From a virus, in IMG/VR virus record IMGVR_UViG_3300037493_003172, positions 1 to 26,336 of that record: a stretch of DNA of 26,336 nt. One strand, given 5' to 3'. Position 1 is the first letter of the stretch. Every line of letters starts with the position of its first letter. A program made the position numbers and the translations under genes. Positions 14,251 to 22,607 of this stretch are shown piece after piece. The notes under the pieces were generated by a model. That model was not told the DNA's origin. It saw only the letters and a program-made list of their open reading frames with translations, and did not search any database.

Positions 14251-15645
14251 TCAGGCAATAGATTGTTTTGTGAAGTCCACTGATGTGGGTGCTTCCGGCA
14301 GTGTCTTGAGATTAAGTCTCTCAAGCTCCACTAGGATTTTGGCTTGGATGTCCAGGGTTTCCTTCTGGTAGTCCACAGGTGAAAATGCTTCCCCTGAGAT
14401 AGCACCACCAATTTCCCTGAGGCTGGAAAGAGTCAGCTTCTCTGGGGTCTTCCTAGCCTTCTCTTCTGCGTCTAGGGCTTTGCCCAGCTCATCCTTATCC
14501 TTCTTGGCTTTATCATCAGCAGCCTTCTTGGCTTCATCTGCTTCCTTCTGAGATGCCTTTGCTGCATCATCCTTAGACTTCTCTCCGGCCTTTCTTTTGT
14601 CTTCTTCAGCCTTTTTGGCATCCTTCTCAGCCTGGGTCATTGCTTCTTCAATGGCTTTGTCAGCACGATCCTGGGCTTCTTTTTCAGCAGCTAAAGCTTC
14701 AGCAGCCACAATGATCTCATTGGCCTTGGCCTCATTGGCAATGCGTAGTCTTTCCTTTTCAGCAGCTGCCCTGGCTTTTAGAATACGCATAACCTCATCT
14801 TGCACATCCTTCATCCCTGCAATGGTTTCTGTTCCAAGCACCACAGCTGCACCACCAGCATTGGCAGCCCTGGCAGCTTCAGCTTGCTTCCTGGCAATAA
14901 TTTTTTGACCTTCTGGGTCAGATGTAAGAAATTCTTTTGCAGCTTCCTGCTTTGCAATCTGAGCCTCTTCCCTATTCTTGGTCTGCTTCTCCTTAATCTT
15001 CTTCTGCCGGATCAGCTCAGCCTCTTCCTTGCTGATGCCAGCTTCTTCACCAAAGCCACCAGCCAAGTCCATTGCAGCCTTGAGCTGAGGAAGTAAATCC
15101 TTTGCAAGAGTTTCACCCAGGACTGCTGTGGCAATCTTCATTGCAGTGGTGTCATCCTTAGCCCCAAGCATAGCAGCCCCAAGCTTCTCAATGACATCCA
15201 TTGGCTGCACCAATCCATTGGCAATGTCATCAGCTGCAAAGCCCAGGACTTCCAGCATCTTGGCTGTGTCATTGCCACCACCCACAGCCCCGGCCAAGAG
15301 CTTCTGAATTTCTGTGTAAGCCTTGCCCACTTTATCAATGGACATCCCGGCTGCGTCAGCTGCACTGCTTAGCTTTTGATAAACTTCTACAGACACACCT
15401 AGATCAGTGGCCTTATTGCTCAGCTCTGCTGTGTTATCAATGGCTTCCTGAACCTTCTTCTTATGCTCTTCAATGGCATCACCAATGGCACTGAAGGCCA
15501 TCTGTGCCAGGGCAAGTGGAGCTGCAAAACCTAAGGCCATCTTGGCCAGGTCACTGCCAAAATTCTTCAGCTTCTTTTGGACTGTTTCAACAGCCCTTGA
15601 AGCCTGATCCTTGGCTGAGATTGTAAATTCTAGATCATTGGCCAT
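14251..15645 (-). CDS. Tail tape measure protein
   Basis: 464 residues, starting MANDLEFTISAKDQASRAVE, the usual opening of tape measure proteins. One hydrophobic segment lies at about 36-56 (KMALGFAAPLALAQMAFSAI). LGVSVEVYQKLSSAADAAGM is a common tape-measure element. From about 215 to 400 the protein is almost all Ala, Glu, Lys and Asp in long helices (DKAIEEAMTQAEKDAKK). It sets tail length and is injected with the genome. At about 1.5 angstrom per residue the length predicts a tail near 70 nm, short for a siphophage. The start overlaps the previous gene by 11 bases. No frameshift is needed. Confidence 0.85.
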   Translation of the reverse strand: MANDLEFTISAKDQASRAVETVQKKLKNFGSDLAKMALGFAAPLALAQMAFSAIGDAIEEHKKKVQEAIDNTAELSNKATDLGVSVEVYQKLSSAADAAGMSIDKVGKAYTEIQKLLAGAVGGGNDTAKMLEVLGFAADDIANGLVQPMDVIEKLGAAMLGAKDDTTAMKIATAVLGETLAKDLLPQLKAAMDLAGGFGEEAGISKEEAELIRQKKIKEKQTKNREEAQIAKQEAAKEFLTSDPEGQKIIARKQAEAARAANAGGAAVVLGTETIAGMKDVQDEVMRILKARAAAEKERLRIANEAKANEIIVAAEALAAEKEAQDRADKAIEEAMTQAEKDAKKAEEDKRKAGEKSKDDAAKASQKEADEAKKAADDKAKKDKDELGKALDAEEKARKTPEKLTLSSLREIGGAISGEAFSPVDYQKETLDIQAKILVELERLNLKTLPEAPTSVDFTKQSIA

Positions 15646-16201
15646 TGGTGTCTTGTGCTCTTAATTTTGCCATTTCGTCAATCAGTGCCTCATCATCAGT
15701 GGTCAGAATTTCAATCTTAGCCCCAGCATTTATGCTGAAGACTGCGGAAAGCCAGATGGCCTTGGCCTCTGGCATTGTCAAAGCCTCTGCATAACCAATC
15801 CCATTAGAAACAAGATTGGCCACCACTGTCAGCTGCCAGGGGACTTGGGCTGATCCATAGCTCTTTCTGTCAGTCCTTTCCCAGAATTGGGGATAATTGC
15901 TTTGGGTGTCTGTGTGCCGGACAAAAGCCAGAGCAGCCCTTTTCAAATAATCCTTTGACACTTGCAGCCGGAAACCAAGCCAGATGTCAGCCAGGGTGGG
16001 TGTCCCAATGGCCTCATCACTGCAAATCTTCAGAGCAATCACCAGGTCTTGTGGTGTGATCTCCTGGCCATCCTTGGTTAAAGGGCTGTTAATCCCTTCC
16101 AAGAAAAGTCTGTGCTTCAAGCAGAAAGGCTTGAGCTTCCGGCCACACACAGTGGTGCTGGCAGGGGTTAGGAAAGCATTGATGAAACGCTGGTCAGCCA
16201 T
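15635..16201 (-). CDS. Tail assembly chaperone-position protein, 188 aa
   Basis: 188 residues, between the presumed tail tube gene and the tape measure, the position of the tail assembly chaperone in lambda-like phages. Mostly helical, with PFCLKHRLFLEGINSPL near the N-terminus and TTDDEALIDEMAKLRAQDT at the end. No family is recognised. I saw no need for a programmed frameshift product because the frame is continuous, and there is no second open frame that would be fused to it. The stop overlaps the tape measure start. Confidence 0.6.
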   Translation of the reverse strand: MADQRFINAFLTPASTTVCGRKLKPFCLKHRLFLEGINSPLTKDGQEITPQDLVIALKICSDEAIGTPTLADIWLGFRLQVSKDYLKRAALAFVRHTDTQSNYPQFWERTDRKSYGSAQVPWQLTVVANLVSNGIGYAEALTMPEAKAIWLSAVFSINAGAKIEILTTDDEALIDEMAKLRAQDTNGQ

Positions 16202-16243
16202 TGCACAGGCTTAACCAGGATCATTACCCAGGTCAATCAGACC

Positions 16244-16585
16244 TTAGGCAATGCCTTCAAAGTCCACAGCTGTGATGGAGATACGCATAAAACCTTTTGC
16301 TTCCCCACGCTCTTCGATGGCTGTGATGTGTCCAGAGAAAGCAATGCCATTGCCTGTGAAGGTTAGGTCACTGCCAATCGTGCCTGAGTAGGCAGTGGGG
16401 ACAAGACCTTCAACAGTCAGGGAAGTGCGTTCATCAGAATAACGGACACCAATGACCACACCTGCGGAATTGGTAACCTCATCAGCATTTGCCCAGGACT
16501 TGCCCACTGTGTAGCTCTGGACAGTCAAACCTGTCACAGTGCCATTGATGCCATAAATGTGGGCTGTGCCCTTAGTGGTTGCCAT
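16244..16585 (-). CDS. Tail tube protein (probable)
   Basis: 113 residues. Almost entirely beta strands: YGINGTVTGLTVQSYTV, then VVIGVRYSDERTSLTVEGLV, and ITAIEERGEAKGFMRISITAV at the end, with a helix only around SWANADEVTNSAG. This size and pattern match small tail tube proteins that stack as hexamers around the tape measure. The position, after the tail terminator and before the chaperone-position gene, agrees. Identity is by fold pattern and place, not by a named motif. Confidence 0.62.
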   Translation of the reverse strand: MATTKGTAHIYGINGTVTGLTVQSYTVGKSWANADEVTNSAGVVIGVRYSDERTSLTVEGLVPTAYSGTIGSDLTFTGNGIAFSGHITAIEERGEAKGFMRISITAVDFEGIA

Positions 16586-16617
16586 TGGTTTTGGGTATCT
16601 TAATTATGCACCCCAAG

Positions 16618-17052
16618 TCAAACAGCCGGAAGCACCATCAAGACATCAAAGGTCAAGGTGGTCATAAAGCACCTTTCACCCCGGCCTTCAGTCAGATCAG
16701 TCTGGGTGCAGTCATAGCAATAAGCATCGGCCAGGGTGGCAAAGGAAGCCTTGATGGCCACTAGGTCATTGAGCTTTGCCATCACATCCTGGGCTGCTGT
16801 CCTGTGATCTGTCAGGGTCTGGTCATCAATCTGGGTGAAGATGCCAACACTCACCTTGCAGACATAATTGCCTAAGCCCTGGGCAAGCCCTTGTGGGTAG
16901 CTGGCAGACTCACAGCTGACCACAATGCTGGGCAGCACAAGGTCTTCAGATGTCTGACCCTTGGTGATATGGTAAGCAGCCAGGCTGGCTTCAGCTACCA
17001 GGGCAGCTGTCAGTGCGTCTTCAGTGATGTTCAGTGGTGATTTTGAGGCCAT
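16618..17052 (-). CDS. Tail terminator / completion protein (probable)
   Basis: 144 residues. The pattern of a N-terminal helix (ALTAALVAEASLAAYHITKG), a buried LPSIVVSCESAS strand, a VCKVSVGIFTQIDD strand, a helix and a final strand TTLTFDVLMVLPAV is like the lambda gpU tail terminator fold (alternating helices and strands). It lies directly before the tail tube gene, as expected. Spacing to the previous gene is 5 bases, and the ATG context is ACTTTATG. Not confirmed by a signature motif. Confidence 0.6.
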   Translation of the reverse strand: MASKSPLNITEDALTAALVAEASLAAYHITKGQTSEDLVLPSIVVSCESASYPQGLAQGLGNYVCKVSVGIFTQIDDQTLTDHRTAAQDVMAKLNDLVAIKASFATLADAYCYDCTQTDLTEGRGERCFMTTLTFDVLMVLPAV

Positions 17053-17057
17053 AAAGT

Positions 17058-18017
17058 TTAGGTGGGTTTCTGGCCATTGTTGGCCTTCTGGATAGCAATC
17101 CGCATAAAGTGATTAAGTCTGCGTTGAAGCTTACCCTGCCGGACAGCTATCACATACATCTTAGTGCCAGCTAGATAGCCCACCCCGAAAATGTTACCGA
17201 GGTCATTCCTGACTGTGATAATCACATTGTTATCACCAGCACCCTGGCTGATGTTGATGCCCACCTTTCCGTGGGTGGCATTGTGCCGGGTGATCCAGGT
17301 GGGTAGCTTACGCAATCCCCTGGTCTGTTCCATTCCATTGATGACAGGCTTGCCAATCTGATTGATGGCAGACACCCATCCGGCCTTCATCCAGCCCACT
17401 CTTTCCTGCCTCTTCTTGATGTAGTCCTTGATAATCTTAAAGGGGGCAAAGGTGAAGGGCTGACCTTTCAGCTTCCCATCACGATCCTGGCCACCATTCT
17501 TTCTGATGCGTCCCCGGTAAAGGCTTCTTGCTTGATCGTGCCTGGCCTTCAGGGTCTGTTCATTATCAATGAAATTGAGTCTGCTGTTGCCCCACTTCTG
17601 GAAGATAGACTGTGCCCTTTTGAAAGCTCTATCCCCATTCTTGTCCATCCAGATTTTCTGCACAATCCCGGCAGACTTAGGGGGCTTGCCCATCTTCCAG
17701 GCTTCAAACTTTGTCCGGCTTCCAGCCCTGGCATTAACAGCCACAGCTAGGCTTTTGCTGTCTTCTGTGACCACAGTTAGGACATCATAAACAATTGCCC
17801 ACTCACCCCACTTCTTGGCAATGGGCTTATCACCTTTGCCACCACTACTGCCATCCAGGGGTGGTGAATAATTGATGGCCTCTCTGGCAGTCAGTGCAGC
17901 CTCTTCTTTAACTAGCTCAGTGGTGAGCTGCTTGGTGTATGCACCAAAATCCTTAAAGACCTTCAAGGTCTTTTCGTGCAAGTCCCTTCTGATCCTGATC
18001 TGGATGTCAGATGCCAT
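17058..18017 (-). CDS. Neck / minor tail protein (lambda gpZ or HK97 gp10-like, tentative)
   Basis: 319 residues, strongly basic. The N-terminal helix (RDLHEKTLKVFKDFGAYTKQ) and the element REAINYSPPLDG, where a helix is followed by a Pro-rich turn, resemble neck proteins of the gpZ/HK97 gp10 group, but the protein is almost twice their length. The middle is rich in Arg, Lys and Trp, and the C-terminal part contains VGINISQGAGDNNVIITVRND. Position between FII-like connector and tail terminator supports the assignment. It shares one base with the previous stop. Confidence 0.58.
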   Translation of the reverse strand: MASDIQIRIRRDLHEKTLKVFKDFGAYTKQLTTELVKEEAALTAREAINYSPPLDGSSGGKGDKPIAKKWGEWAIVYDVLTVVTEDSKSLAVAVNARAGSRTKFEAWKMGKPPKSAGIVQKIWMDKNGDRAFKRAQSIFQKWGNSRLNFIDNEQTLKARHDQARSLYRGRIRKNGGQDRDGKLKGQPFTFAPFKIIKDYIKKRQERVGWMKAGWVSAINQIGKPVINGMEQTRGLRKLPTWITRHNATHGKVGINISQGAGDNNVIITVRNDLGNIFGVGYLAGTKMYVIAVRQGKLQRRLNHFMRIAIQKANNGQKPT

Positions 18018-18349
18018 CAGTGCTGGTCAGCATCCTGACACTGAAGCTGATACCAGGCAGAGCCAGGCTTGGTGGTGAAGGCAGTCACCCGGAACACCCG
18101 GCCATCAAAGGTAAGCTTCTTGCCAGGCTGACAGCTGGCCTTGATTGCAATGACACCAGAAGTGGTGGGCAGCTTCACCAGGGTGCTGACCCTTTCCATC
18201 AAACCACCAGCCTCAAGGGTAGGGGCAAGGGTGGGATCACTGACCATTGCAGGGAAGGCAGTGCCAGCAATGGTCACAGTCTGTCCGGCCTCAGCACACA
18301 TTGCCAAGGCATCAGCCAGCATCATAGCAGAAAGGGTGGCATCCATCAT
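18017..18349 (-). CDS. Head-tail connector, lambda FII-like
   Basis: 110 residues from the ATG at 18349 (a second ATG follows at once; a GTG at 18409 would add 20 residues). After a helical start it reads TVTIAGTAFPAMVSDPTLAP, similar in kind to the strand and turn at the same position in lambda FII, and VRVTAFTTKPGSAWYQLQCQD-like strands close it (FRVTAFTTKPGSAWYQLQ). It would close the portal and bind the tail. It is the first gene after the capsid terminator. Ends in a one-base overlap with the next gene. Start choice uncertain. Confidence 0.62.
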   Translation of the reverse strand: MMDATLSAMMLADALAMCAEAGQTVTIAGTAFPAMVSDPTLAPTLEAGGLMERVSTLVKLPTTSGVIAIKASCQPGKKLTFDGRVFRVTAFTTKPGSAWYQLQCQDADQH

Positions 18350-18435
18350 TATTGCAGAGGCTGTCAATTGGGTCTGGCTTGCCCCAGGAAGCCTTTGGCT
18401 CGGCAACACCTGCCCTAGATACCACCAGACACAAA

Positions 18436-18461
18436 AGAGGCCACCATTTCTGGTGGCCTCT
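18436..18461 (-). terminator. Intrinsic terminator after the major capsid gene
   Basis: On the minus strand AGAGGCCACCA, loop GAAA, then TGGTGGCCTCT: a perfect 11-pair stem closed by a GNRA tetraloop, followed immediately by further T residues (TTTTG). It lies 23 bases after the major capsid stop, within the gap before the FII-like gene. It would stop or attenuate transcription so that head genes are made in larger amounts than tail genes. Confidence 0.9.
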
Positions 18462-18484
18462 GTGATCAGCTCAGCTGTGCTTGC

Positions 18485-19357
18485 TCAGGCAGAGCAGACA
18501 CGCTTCCCGCTGGAAGCCCTGCCAACACCACATCCAAAACGGACTGTGGCCGTAAGACGCACAATGCCATCAGTGCCCTGAGACTTGAGCACCTGGACAG
18601 AAAGACCAGAGGCATCAACAGCAGAGGAAACTTCACCGGGGAACATAGACGCATTGGGCAGAGCCATTGCCACGCAGATGGCATCCTGGCCAAGGGCAGC
18701 TGCTGAAAGTCCTTCAGAATTTGTCGGAAGGTCTGTGAATTCAAACACCTGGAAACCGCCCACCTGGCCGATCAGGCCGGAGCGAACAAGGGAAGCATCA
18801 CCATTGCCAAAGGGTGTGACCAAGGTGGCATCCTTACGGAGAGCACCAGCATAGGTGCTATTCACAAGAAGGGCACGATTGTCAGAAGCCTTGGCAACAT
18901 TAAGGTCAGTGTTCAGATCAACAATCTGGCCATAATTGAAATTGGCAGCAGTGATGACTTCACCAGCAGAATAATTGGCAACAGTGAAGAGAGCACCAAT
19001 TTCACTGTGAACCTTCTTCACCAGCTGGCTGATGGCTTCCGGGACGAAAGCATTGACCAGGTAGGCTTCACCATATTCAGCAAGCTCTGTGGGATCGAAA
19101 TCCTTAGTGCTGTGAAGGTGCTTCAGGGTGACAGTCTTGGCTGTGATGTTGGCCGCATCAGACTCTGTGTAACCACCATTGGCCTTGGAAAATTCCTTGG
19201 CTTCACCACCAGAGATCAGGCTGACTTGCATCGTCTTGCCAACAGCTGTGGGTGTGAGGTTAGTGGAGAAAGCGGAAAGGACAGCCAGACGGCCACGGAG
19301 GCCAGCCAGCACCTGTTCAGCAAGGACTGCCGGAGCAGCTGCGATTGTGTTAGACAT
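18485..19357 (-). CDS. Major capsid protein
   Basis: 290 residues. It follows the scaffold gene and precedes the terminator, and the sequence is that of a coat protein: N-terminal helical arm (AAPAVLAEQVLAGLRGRL), GKTMQVSLISGG, LKHLHSTKDFDPTELAEYG (a typical E-loop/P-domain stretch), then NRALLVNSTYAGALRKD and a beta-rich C-terminal region. An HK97-type fold is assumed from context and length. It assembles the procapsid with the scaffold and the S49 protease. The ATG is preceded by ACCTAAAACCT. Its C-terminus has three cysteines (FGCGV, RVCSA), unusual for a coat protein and possibly stabilising. The exact subfamily is not recognised. Confidence 0.82.
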   Translation of the reverse strand: MSNTIAAAPAVLAEQVLAGLRGRLAVLSAFSTNLTPTAVGKTMQVSLISGGEAKEFSKANGGYTESDAANITAKTVTLKHLHSTKDFDPTELAEYGEAYLVNAFVPEAISQLVKKVHSEIGALFTVANYSAGEVITAANFNYGQIVDLNTDLNVAKASDNRALLVNSTYAGALRKDATLVTPFGNGDASLVRSGLIGQVGGFQVFEFTDLPTNSEGLSAAALGQDAICVAMALPNASMFPGEVSSAVDASGLSVQVLKSQGTDGIVRLTATVRFGCGVGRASSGKRVCSA

Positions 19358-19387
19358 AGGTTTTAGGTATTAGGGATTAAGAAAAAA

Positions 19388-19837
19388 TTATTTGGTAGCA
19401 GTCAGGATGGCCTGGTGCTTCTTGAAGAAGGCTTGCTTATCAAGGCCAGGGGTCATCTTCAGGAAGTCCTGCCGGATGGTCATAGGATCAACAGCTTGGG
19501 CTTCATCACCAGGGCTGACAGCCACAGGCTTCACACCAAGAGAGGCCACCACTTTGGCAGCTTCCTTGCTGGCTGTAATCTGATTGGCAAGGGCAGCTTC
19601 AAGCTGCTTAGAAAGCTCAGCCTTCTCAGCCTGGACAGAAGCAAGCTCTGCTTCAAGGGCTGTGCCCTTAGCATTGGCTTCTTCCACCTTGGCAGTAAGG
19701 TCACAGGAAATGGCAATCTTTTCAGAAGCCAGATTTTCAAAGGATGTCTGAAGCTCAGCTTTTTCAGACTGAAGAGACGCAACAGCTTTCAGCTGGTTTT
19801 CCAGCTGGGCTTCCGGGGTCAGAAATTCTTGGGACAT
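19388..19837 (-). CDS. Head scaffold protein (coiled coil)
   Basis: 149 residues. Residues about 8-105 are a long coiled coil rich in Glu, Lys, Ala and Gln (ENQLKAVASLQSEKAELQ, KAELSKQLEAALANQ). A Pro-rich hinge (about 108-118) leads to a compact C-terminal part, PGLDKQAFFKKHQAIL, a candidate coat-binding helix. It lies between the S49 protease and the major capsid gene, the place of a scaffold (Nu3 in lambda). It would be removed by the protease. In lambda the scaffold is an internal start within the protease gene; here it is separate. Confidence 0.8.
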   Translation of the reverse strand: MSQEFLTPEAQLENQLKAVASLQSEKAELQTSFENLASEKIAISCDLTAKVEEANAKGTALEAELASVQAEKAELSKQLEAALANQITASKEAAKVVASLGVKPVAVSPGDEAQAVDPMTIRQDFLKMTPGLDKQAFFKKHQAILTATK

Positions 19838-19867
19838 CTTAACAGTGCAATGAGAGTCAAATGGCCT

Positions 19868-20710
19868 TCACTTCTTCTTGGCAGTGGGGACACCCAGGGC
19901 AGGAGCAATGGCCTTCATCTGGCTTCCTTCAAGCTGGGCAATCAAGTCCTTCAGGCTGTTAGCAAGACCTGTGGCAAAGCCCTTCTGGGCAGCCACCTTG
20001 CCGGACATAGACTGACCTTGCAGATCAGAGTCCTGCACCATCTTGCGTTTCATCTTCACACCAGCCTTAAAGGTTTCAGCCAGATCATCCACTTGCTTTT
20101 GCAGATAGTCATCTTGCTCAGGGGTGGTGCTTGTGCCTGGCACTCCAATGGCCTTATAAGCTCCGGCCTTATAGACCTTCACTTCAAGTCCAGAAGCCTT
20201 GGCCTGGGCAGACTGATCCATCAAAGTAAGATAAACACCCACAGCCCCAATCGAGCTGCTGGGACTGACCACCACCCTGGTGGCTGCACTTCCAATCCAA
20301 TAGGCAGCTGAATTCATAGAGCCAGAGCTGAAGGCAATTGTTTCCACAGGAAGACTGCGGATTTTGTCAGCCAGCTCTTCAACCCCATCCACAGCACCAC
20401 CATCAGAATTAATGTGGAAAACAATCCTGGCCGGATTGGAAGCAAGGGCTTCATCAATCTGGTCATCAATCTTCTCCACATCAGCAGAGCCAAATGCATC
20501 CAGGGGACTTAGACCCTTGCCAATCATACCCACCACCGGGATCACATAAGTGCCACCCTGGGTCACATAGGGCTTAGGAGTCTCACCAAAAAACTGAGAC
20601 AGCAAATCAGTGAAGCCTTGCTTGGCCTTCAGCTCAAGGTGATCCTTGGCAATCTGGTAATCCACCAGGAAGGGTCGATTGCCATTAATGGCTTTGATAA
20701 GGTTACGCAT
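19868..20710 (-). CDS. S49 (SppA/gpC-like) head maturation protease
   Basis: 280 residues from the ATG at 20710, 7 bases after the portal stop; the open frame further upstream is a shadow of the portal gene. Strands VTQGGTYVIPVVGMIGKG and RIVFHINSDGGAVDGVEELA are the S49 core. S134 in SGSMNSAAYW is the nucleophile and K186 in AGAYKAIG is the general base of the Ser-Lys dyad used by SppA. It cleaves the scaffold and itself during capsid maturation. SSIGAVGVY (152-160) is the usual S49 element between them. The C-terminal 40 residues are basic and helical. Placed between portal and scaffold as in lambda-like phages. Confidence 0.92.
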   Translation of the reverse strand: MRNLIKAINGNRPFLVDYQIAKDHLELKAKQGFTDLLSQFFGETPKPYVTQGGTYVIPVVGMIGKGLSPLDAFGSADVEKIDDQIDEALASNPARIVFHINSDGGAVDGVEELADKIRSLPVETIAFSSGSMNSAAYWIGSAATRVVVSPSSSIGAVGVYLTLMDQSAQAKASGLEVKVYKAGAYKAIGVPGTSTTPEQDDYLQKQVDDLAETFKAGVKMKRKMVQDSDLQGQSMSGKVAAQKGFATGLANSLKDLIAQLEGSQMKAIAPALGVPTAKKK

Positions 20711-20717
20711 AAAGAAA

Positions 20718-22214
20718 TTAGGCAGGGGGCTGGGCAGGGGCTGCACCAGACTGCACTTGATCAATCTGGAATTCAGTGGCTGTGGGTTTGCCTTCACCTT
20801 CCTGAAGCCAATTGAAGCCTGGCTTGTAAAGTGTCCACAGAGGGATGCCTTCCTTCTCAGCCAAGGCCATAATAAATTTGAAGTCTTGTGCTCTCTTCTG
20901 GGCTTCCTGTCTGAAGTCCAAGCCCCTGGCTGAATAGGCTTCAGACAAGCTGAGCAGACCCAGCTCAATGTCAGCCCTTTCCTGGGCAGCATCCCGGCCA
21001 GCATCCACAGTGAGTTTCTTGGGTGTAGTCCAGCTGACCTTGAACCAATCAGGAGAGTCCGGCAGATCACCATTGGCAATGGCACTACCAATCACCCAAT
21101 TCCAGGCGGGGATGCACAGCCTCTGGATGATGATGGCCTGCCAGCGGCTGAAGCTTCTGTCAGCTTTAGCACTGATCAATCTCATTGCACTGCCCCCTGC
21201 TGCTGTGGGATCACCACTAAATTCATAGGGAAGCCCTGTGCCTCTAGCAATATCCCGCTGCACAGCCTCTAGGAATTTTACAAAATTCCCATTGGGTCTT
21301 TTGGACTCCAGACTGATAAGGTCTTCACCTGGCTCAAGAGCCACAAGCTTGCCACCCATCCGGCTGGCCACTGCGTCCAGGCTTCCTGTGCCACTGCCTG
21401 ACAATTCACTTGCCAGATCAGAGGGAATGAAACCACCGTTTTTCTTCAGCACCCTTGTGACATCCGTATCCTGGCGGACTGCAAGCATCTCTAATTTGAG
21501 CAGCTCATCTTCTGATTGAATGTCTGACCAGCTGTGTTGAAGCAAGGGAAGCCCCCGGCTGCCAGATGAATAATCATATTCACAAACCTGGCAGACAGCA
21601 GAGGCAGGGACAGTCCGGCTGCTCTTGTCACTCTGTAAAACATTGTAAGACTTGATCCTGCCATTGCTGTCAAAGGTGACACCATCAAGCATCCCAGGGG
21701 AAACAGCCTGGCCTTCAGGGTTACCCACCCGGTGGCCTTCTACCAATTGCAACCGGGGCTTTCCATCTTGTGGATCATTGACCAGGATGCAGAAGCTGTC
21801 ACCATCCCTGAGGCTTCCCCTAAGCACAATCCGCTGGATTTCTGCAAAGCTAAATCGGCCACACAGTGACAGGGACTTACAGGCTTCAGTAAAATAATCT
21901 TCATACAGTGCAGCCTTCTTCTCATCAGTGCAATGGCTCTGGGCAGTGATAGAGTCACCAATCACATAAGTCACATAGTCACTTAAAATCTGCCGGATAA
22001 GCCCACAATTTCTTTCACCATAACGCAGCCTTTTGATCATCTCCACCCGGTCACTTGGGGTGTAGTCCACTGAGAAATCCACAGCAGTCCCATAGATGAC
22101 AGCACGATTGCTGGACATTCCAACAGATTGGAATTGGGAAGCTCCAGCCCTCTTCTTCAGCTTGGGTGCATCTGCACCAGGCTTAGGGATGGGTGTCTGT
22201 TTCTTGGATGCCAT
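20718..22214 (-). CDS. Portal protein, lambda family
   Basis: 498 residues, typical for the lambda portal family. AVDFSVDYTPSDRVEMIKRL and GLIRQILSDYVTYVIGD mark the N-terminal region. EIQRIVLRGSLRDGDSFCIL and LQLVEGHRVGNPEG belong to the body, and the late sequences TGLPYEFSGDPTAAGGSAMR and ADRSFSRWQAIIIQRLCIPA are the stem and crown region seen in this family. Twelve copies form the ring through which DNA enters and leaves the head. The last 40 residues (EGKPTATEF to APAQPPA) are loose and Ala/Pro-rich. ATG is preceded by ACATTTT. Confidence 0.92.
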   Translation of the reverse strand: MASKKQTPIPKPGADAPKLKKRAGASQFQSVGMSSNRAVIYGTAVDFSVDYTPSDRVEMIKRLRYGERNCGLIRQILSDYVTYVIGDSITAQSHCTDEKKAALYEDYFTEACKSLSLCGRFSFAEIQRIVLRGSLRDGDSFCILVNDPQDGKPRLQLVEGHRVGNPEGQAVSPGMLDGVTFDSNGRIKSYNVLQSDKSSRTVPASAVCQVCEYDYSSGSRGLPLLQHSWSDIQSEDELLKLEMLAVRQDTDVTRVLKKNGGFIPSDLASELSGSGTGSLDAVASRMGGKLVALEPGEDLISLESKRPNGNFVKFLEAVQRDIARGTGLPYEFSGDPTAAGGSAMRLISAKADRSFSRWQAIIIQRLCIPAWNWVIGSAIANGDLPDSPDWFKVSWTTPKKLTVDAGRDAAQERADIELGLLSLSEAYSARGLDFRQEAQKRAQDFKFIMALAEKEGIPLWTLYKPGFNWLQEGEGKPTATEFQIDQVQSGAAPAQPPA

Positions 22215-22220
22215 AAAATG

Positions 22221-22475
22221 TTAATCCTTCAGATTGCTCCAATCAGTCCTGAGCACAGTGATCCTTTCACCATAGACTGTGGGATTTAGCAATTGAAGTG
22301 CGTGCAGAGCTTCTGCCAACATTTCCTTGGCTGGCATTGTGATGGCTTTGCCAACAGAAGTCCCACTGTCAGAATAACTTGTGGTAGTCACTCCGGCAGT
22401 AATAAGGCTAACTGCCTTGGCCTTGATGGCCAGCAGCTCTGCTTCAGTTAGCCCAATTAATAGACCTTGGCTCAT
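22221..22475 (-). CDS. Small head-tail connector (gpW-like position)
   Basis: 84 residues from the ATG at 22475; a TTG at 22499 adds eight residues in frame. It begins MSQGLLIGLTEAELLAIKAK and is a mix of two helices around a short beta hairpin (VTTTSYSDSGTSVG), the pattern of gpW, which sits between the portal and FII in lambda. It lies between the large terminase and the portal, the gpW place. The ATG context AATCTTTAG has no Shine-Dalgarno; its 5' region contains the 12-base inverted repeat. Family by position and fold pattern, not by certain motifs. Confidence 0.65.
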   Translation of the reverse strand: MSQGLLIGLTEAELLAIKAKAVSLITAGVTTTSYSDSGTSVGKAITMPAKEMLAEALHALQLLNPTVYGERITVLRTDWSNLKD

Positions 22476-22503
22476 TCTAAAGATTGCAACGGAAGTCAAT
22501 TGG

Positions 22504-22575
22504 GCTGCTTCCTGGTTTCCACCCGATCAACAACAACGACCCTGAAGCCACTGACACAGCAAGCCAGGAAGCAGC
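22504..22575 (-). repeat. 12-base perfect inverted repeat between terminase and connector genes
   Basis: GCTGCTTCCTGG (22504-22515) and CCAGGAAGCAGC (22564-22575) are perfect complements separated by 48 bases. In minus-strand RNA they would form a 12-pair stem that closes a large loop. No U run follows, so it is not a simple terminator. It occupies a 132-base gap between the large terminase stop and the connector ATG, in a region where other gaps are under 80 bases. Function not known; candidates are an RNA processing site, translational control or a protein-binding DNA site. Confidence 0.75.
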
Positions 22576-22607
22576 TTGAGGGAAATGTGCCCAGCCCAAG
22601 TGCGTTG

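Noticed and set aside
15635-15660. Programmed frameshift between chaperone-position gene and tape measure
   Set aside because: The overlap is 11 bases with a normal ATG for the tape measure; no slippery heptamer with a following open frame was seen.
19415-20311. 298-codon open frame on the plus strand
   Set aside because: Lies opposite the scaffold and S49 protease genes, whose motifs are clear; it results from the codon bias of the real genes.
22476-22498. Promoter made of TTGACT and TAGAAT before the connector gene
   Set aside because: The spacing is only 14 bases and the -10 box touches the start codon, so it cannot serve that gene in the normal way.
22476-22499. TTG start at 22499 for the connector
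   Set aside because: Possible, but the ATG at 22475 needs no rare start and gives the expected size; kept only as an alternative.
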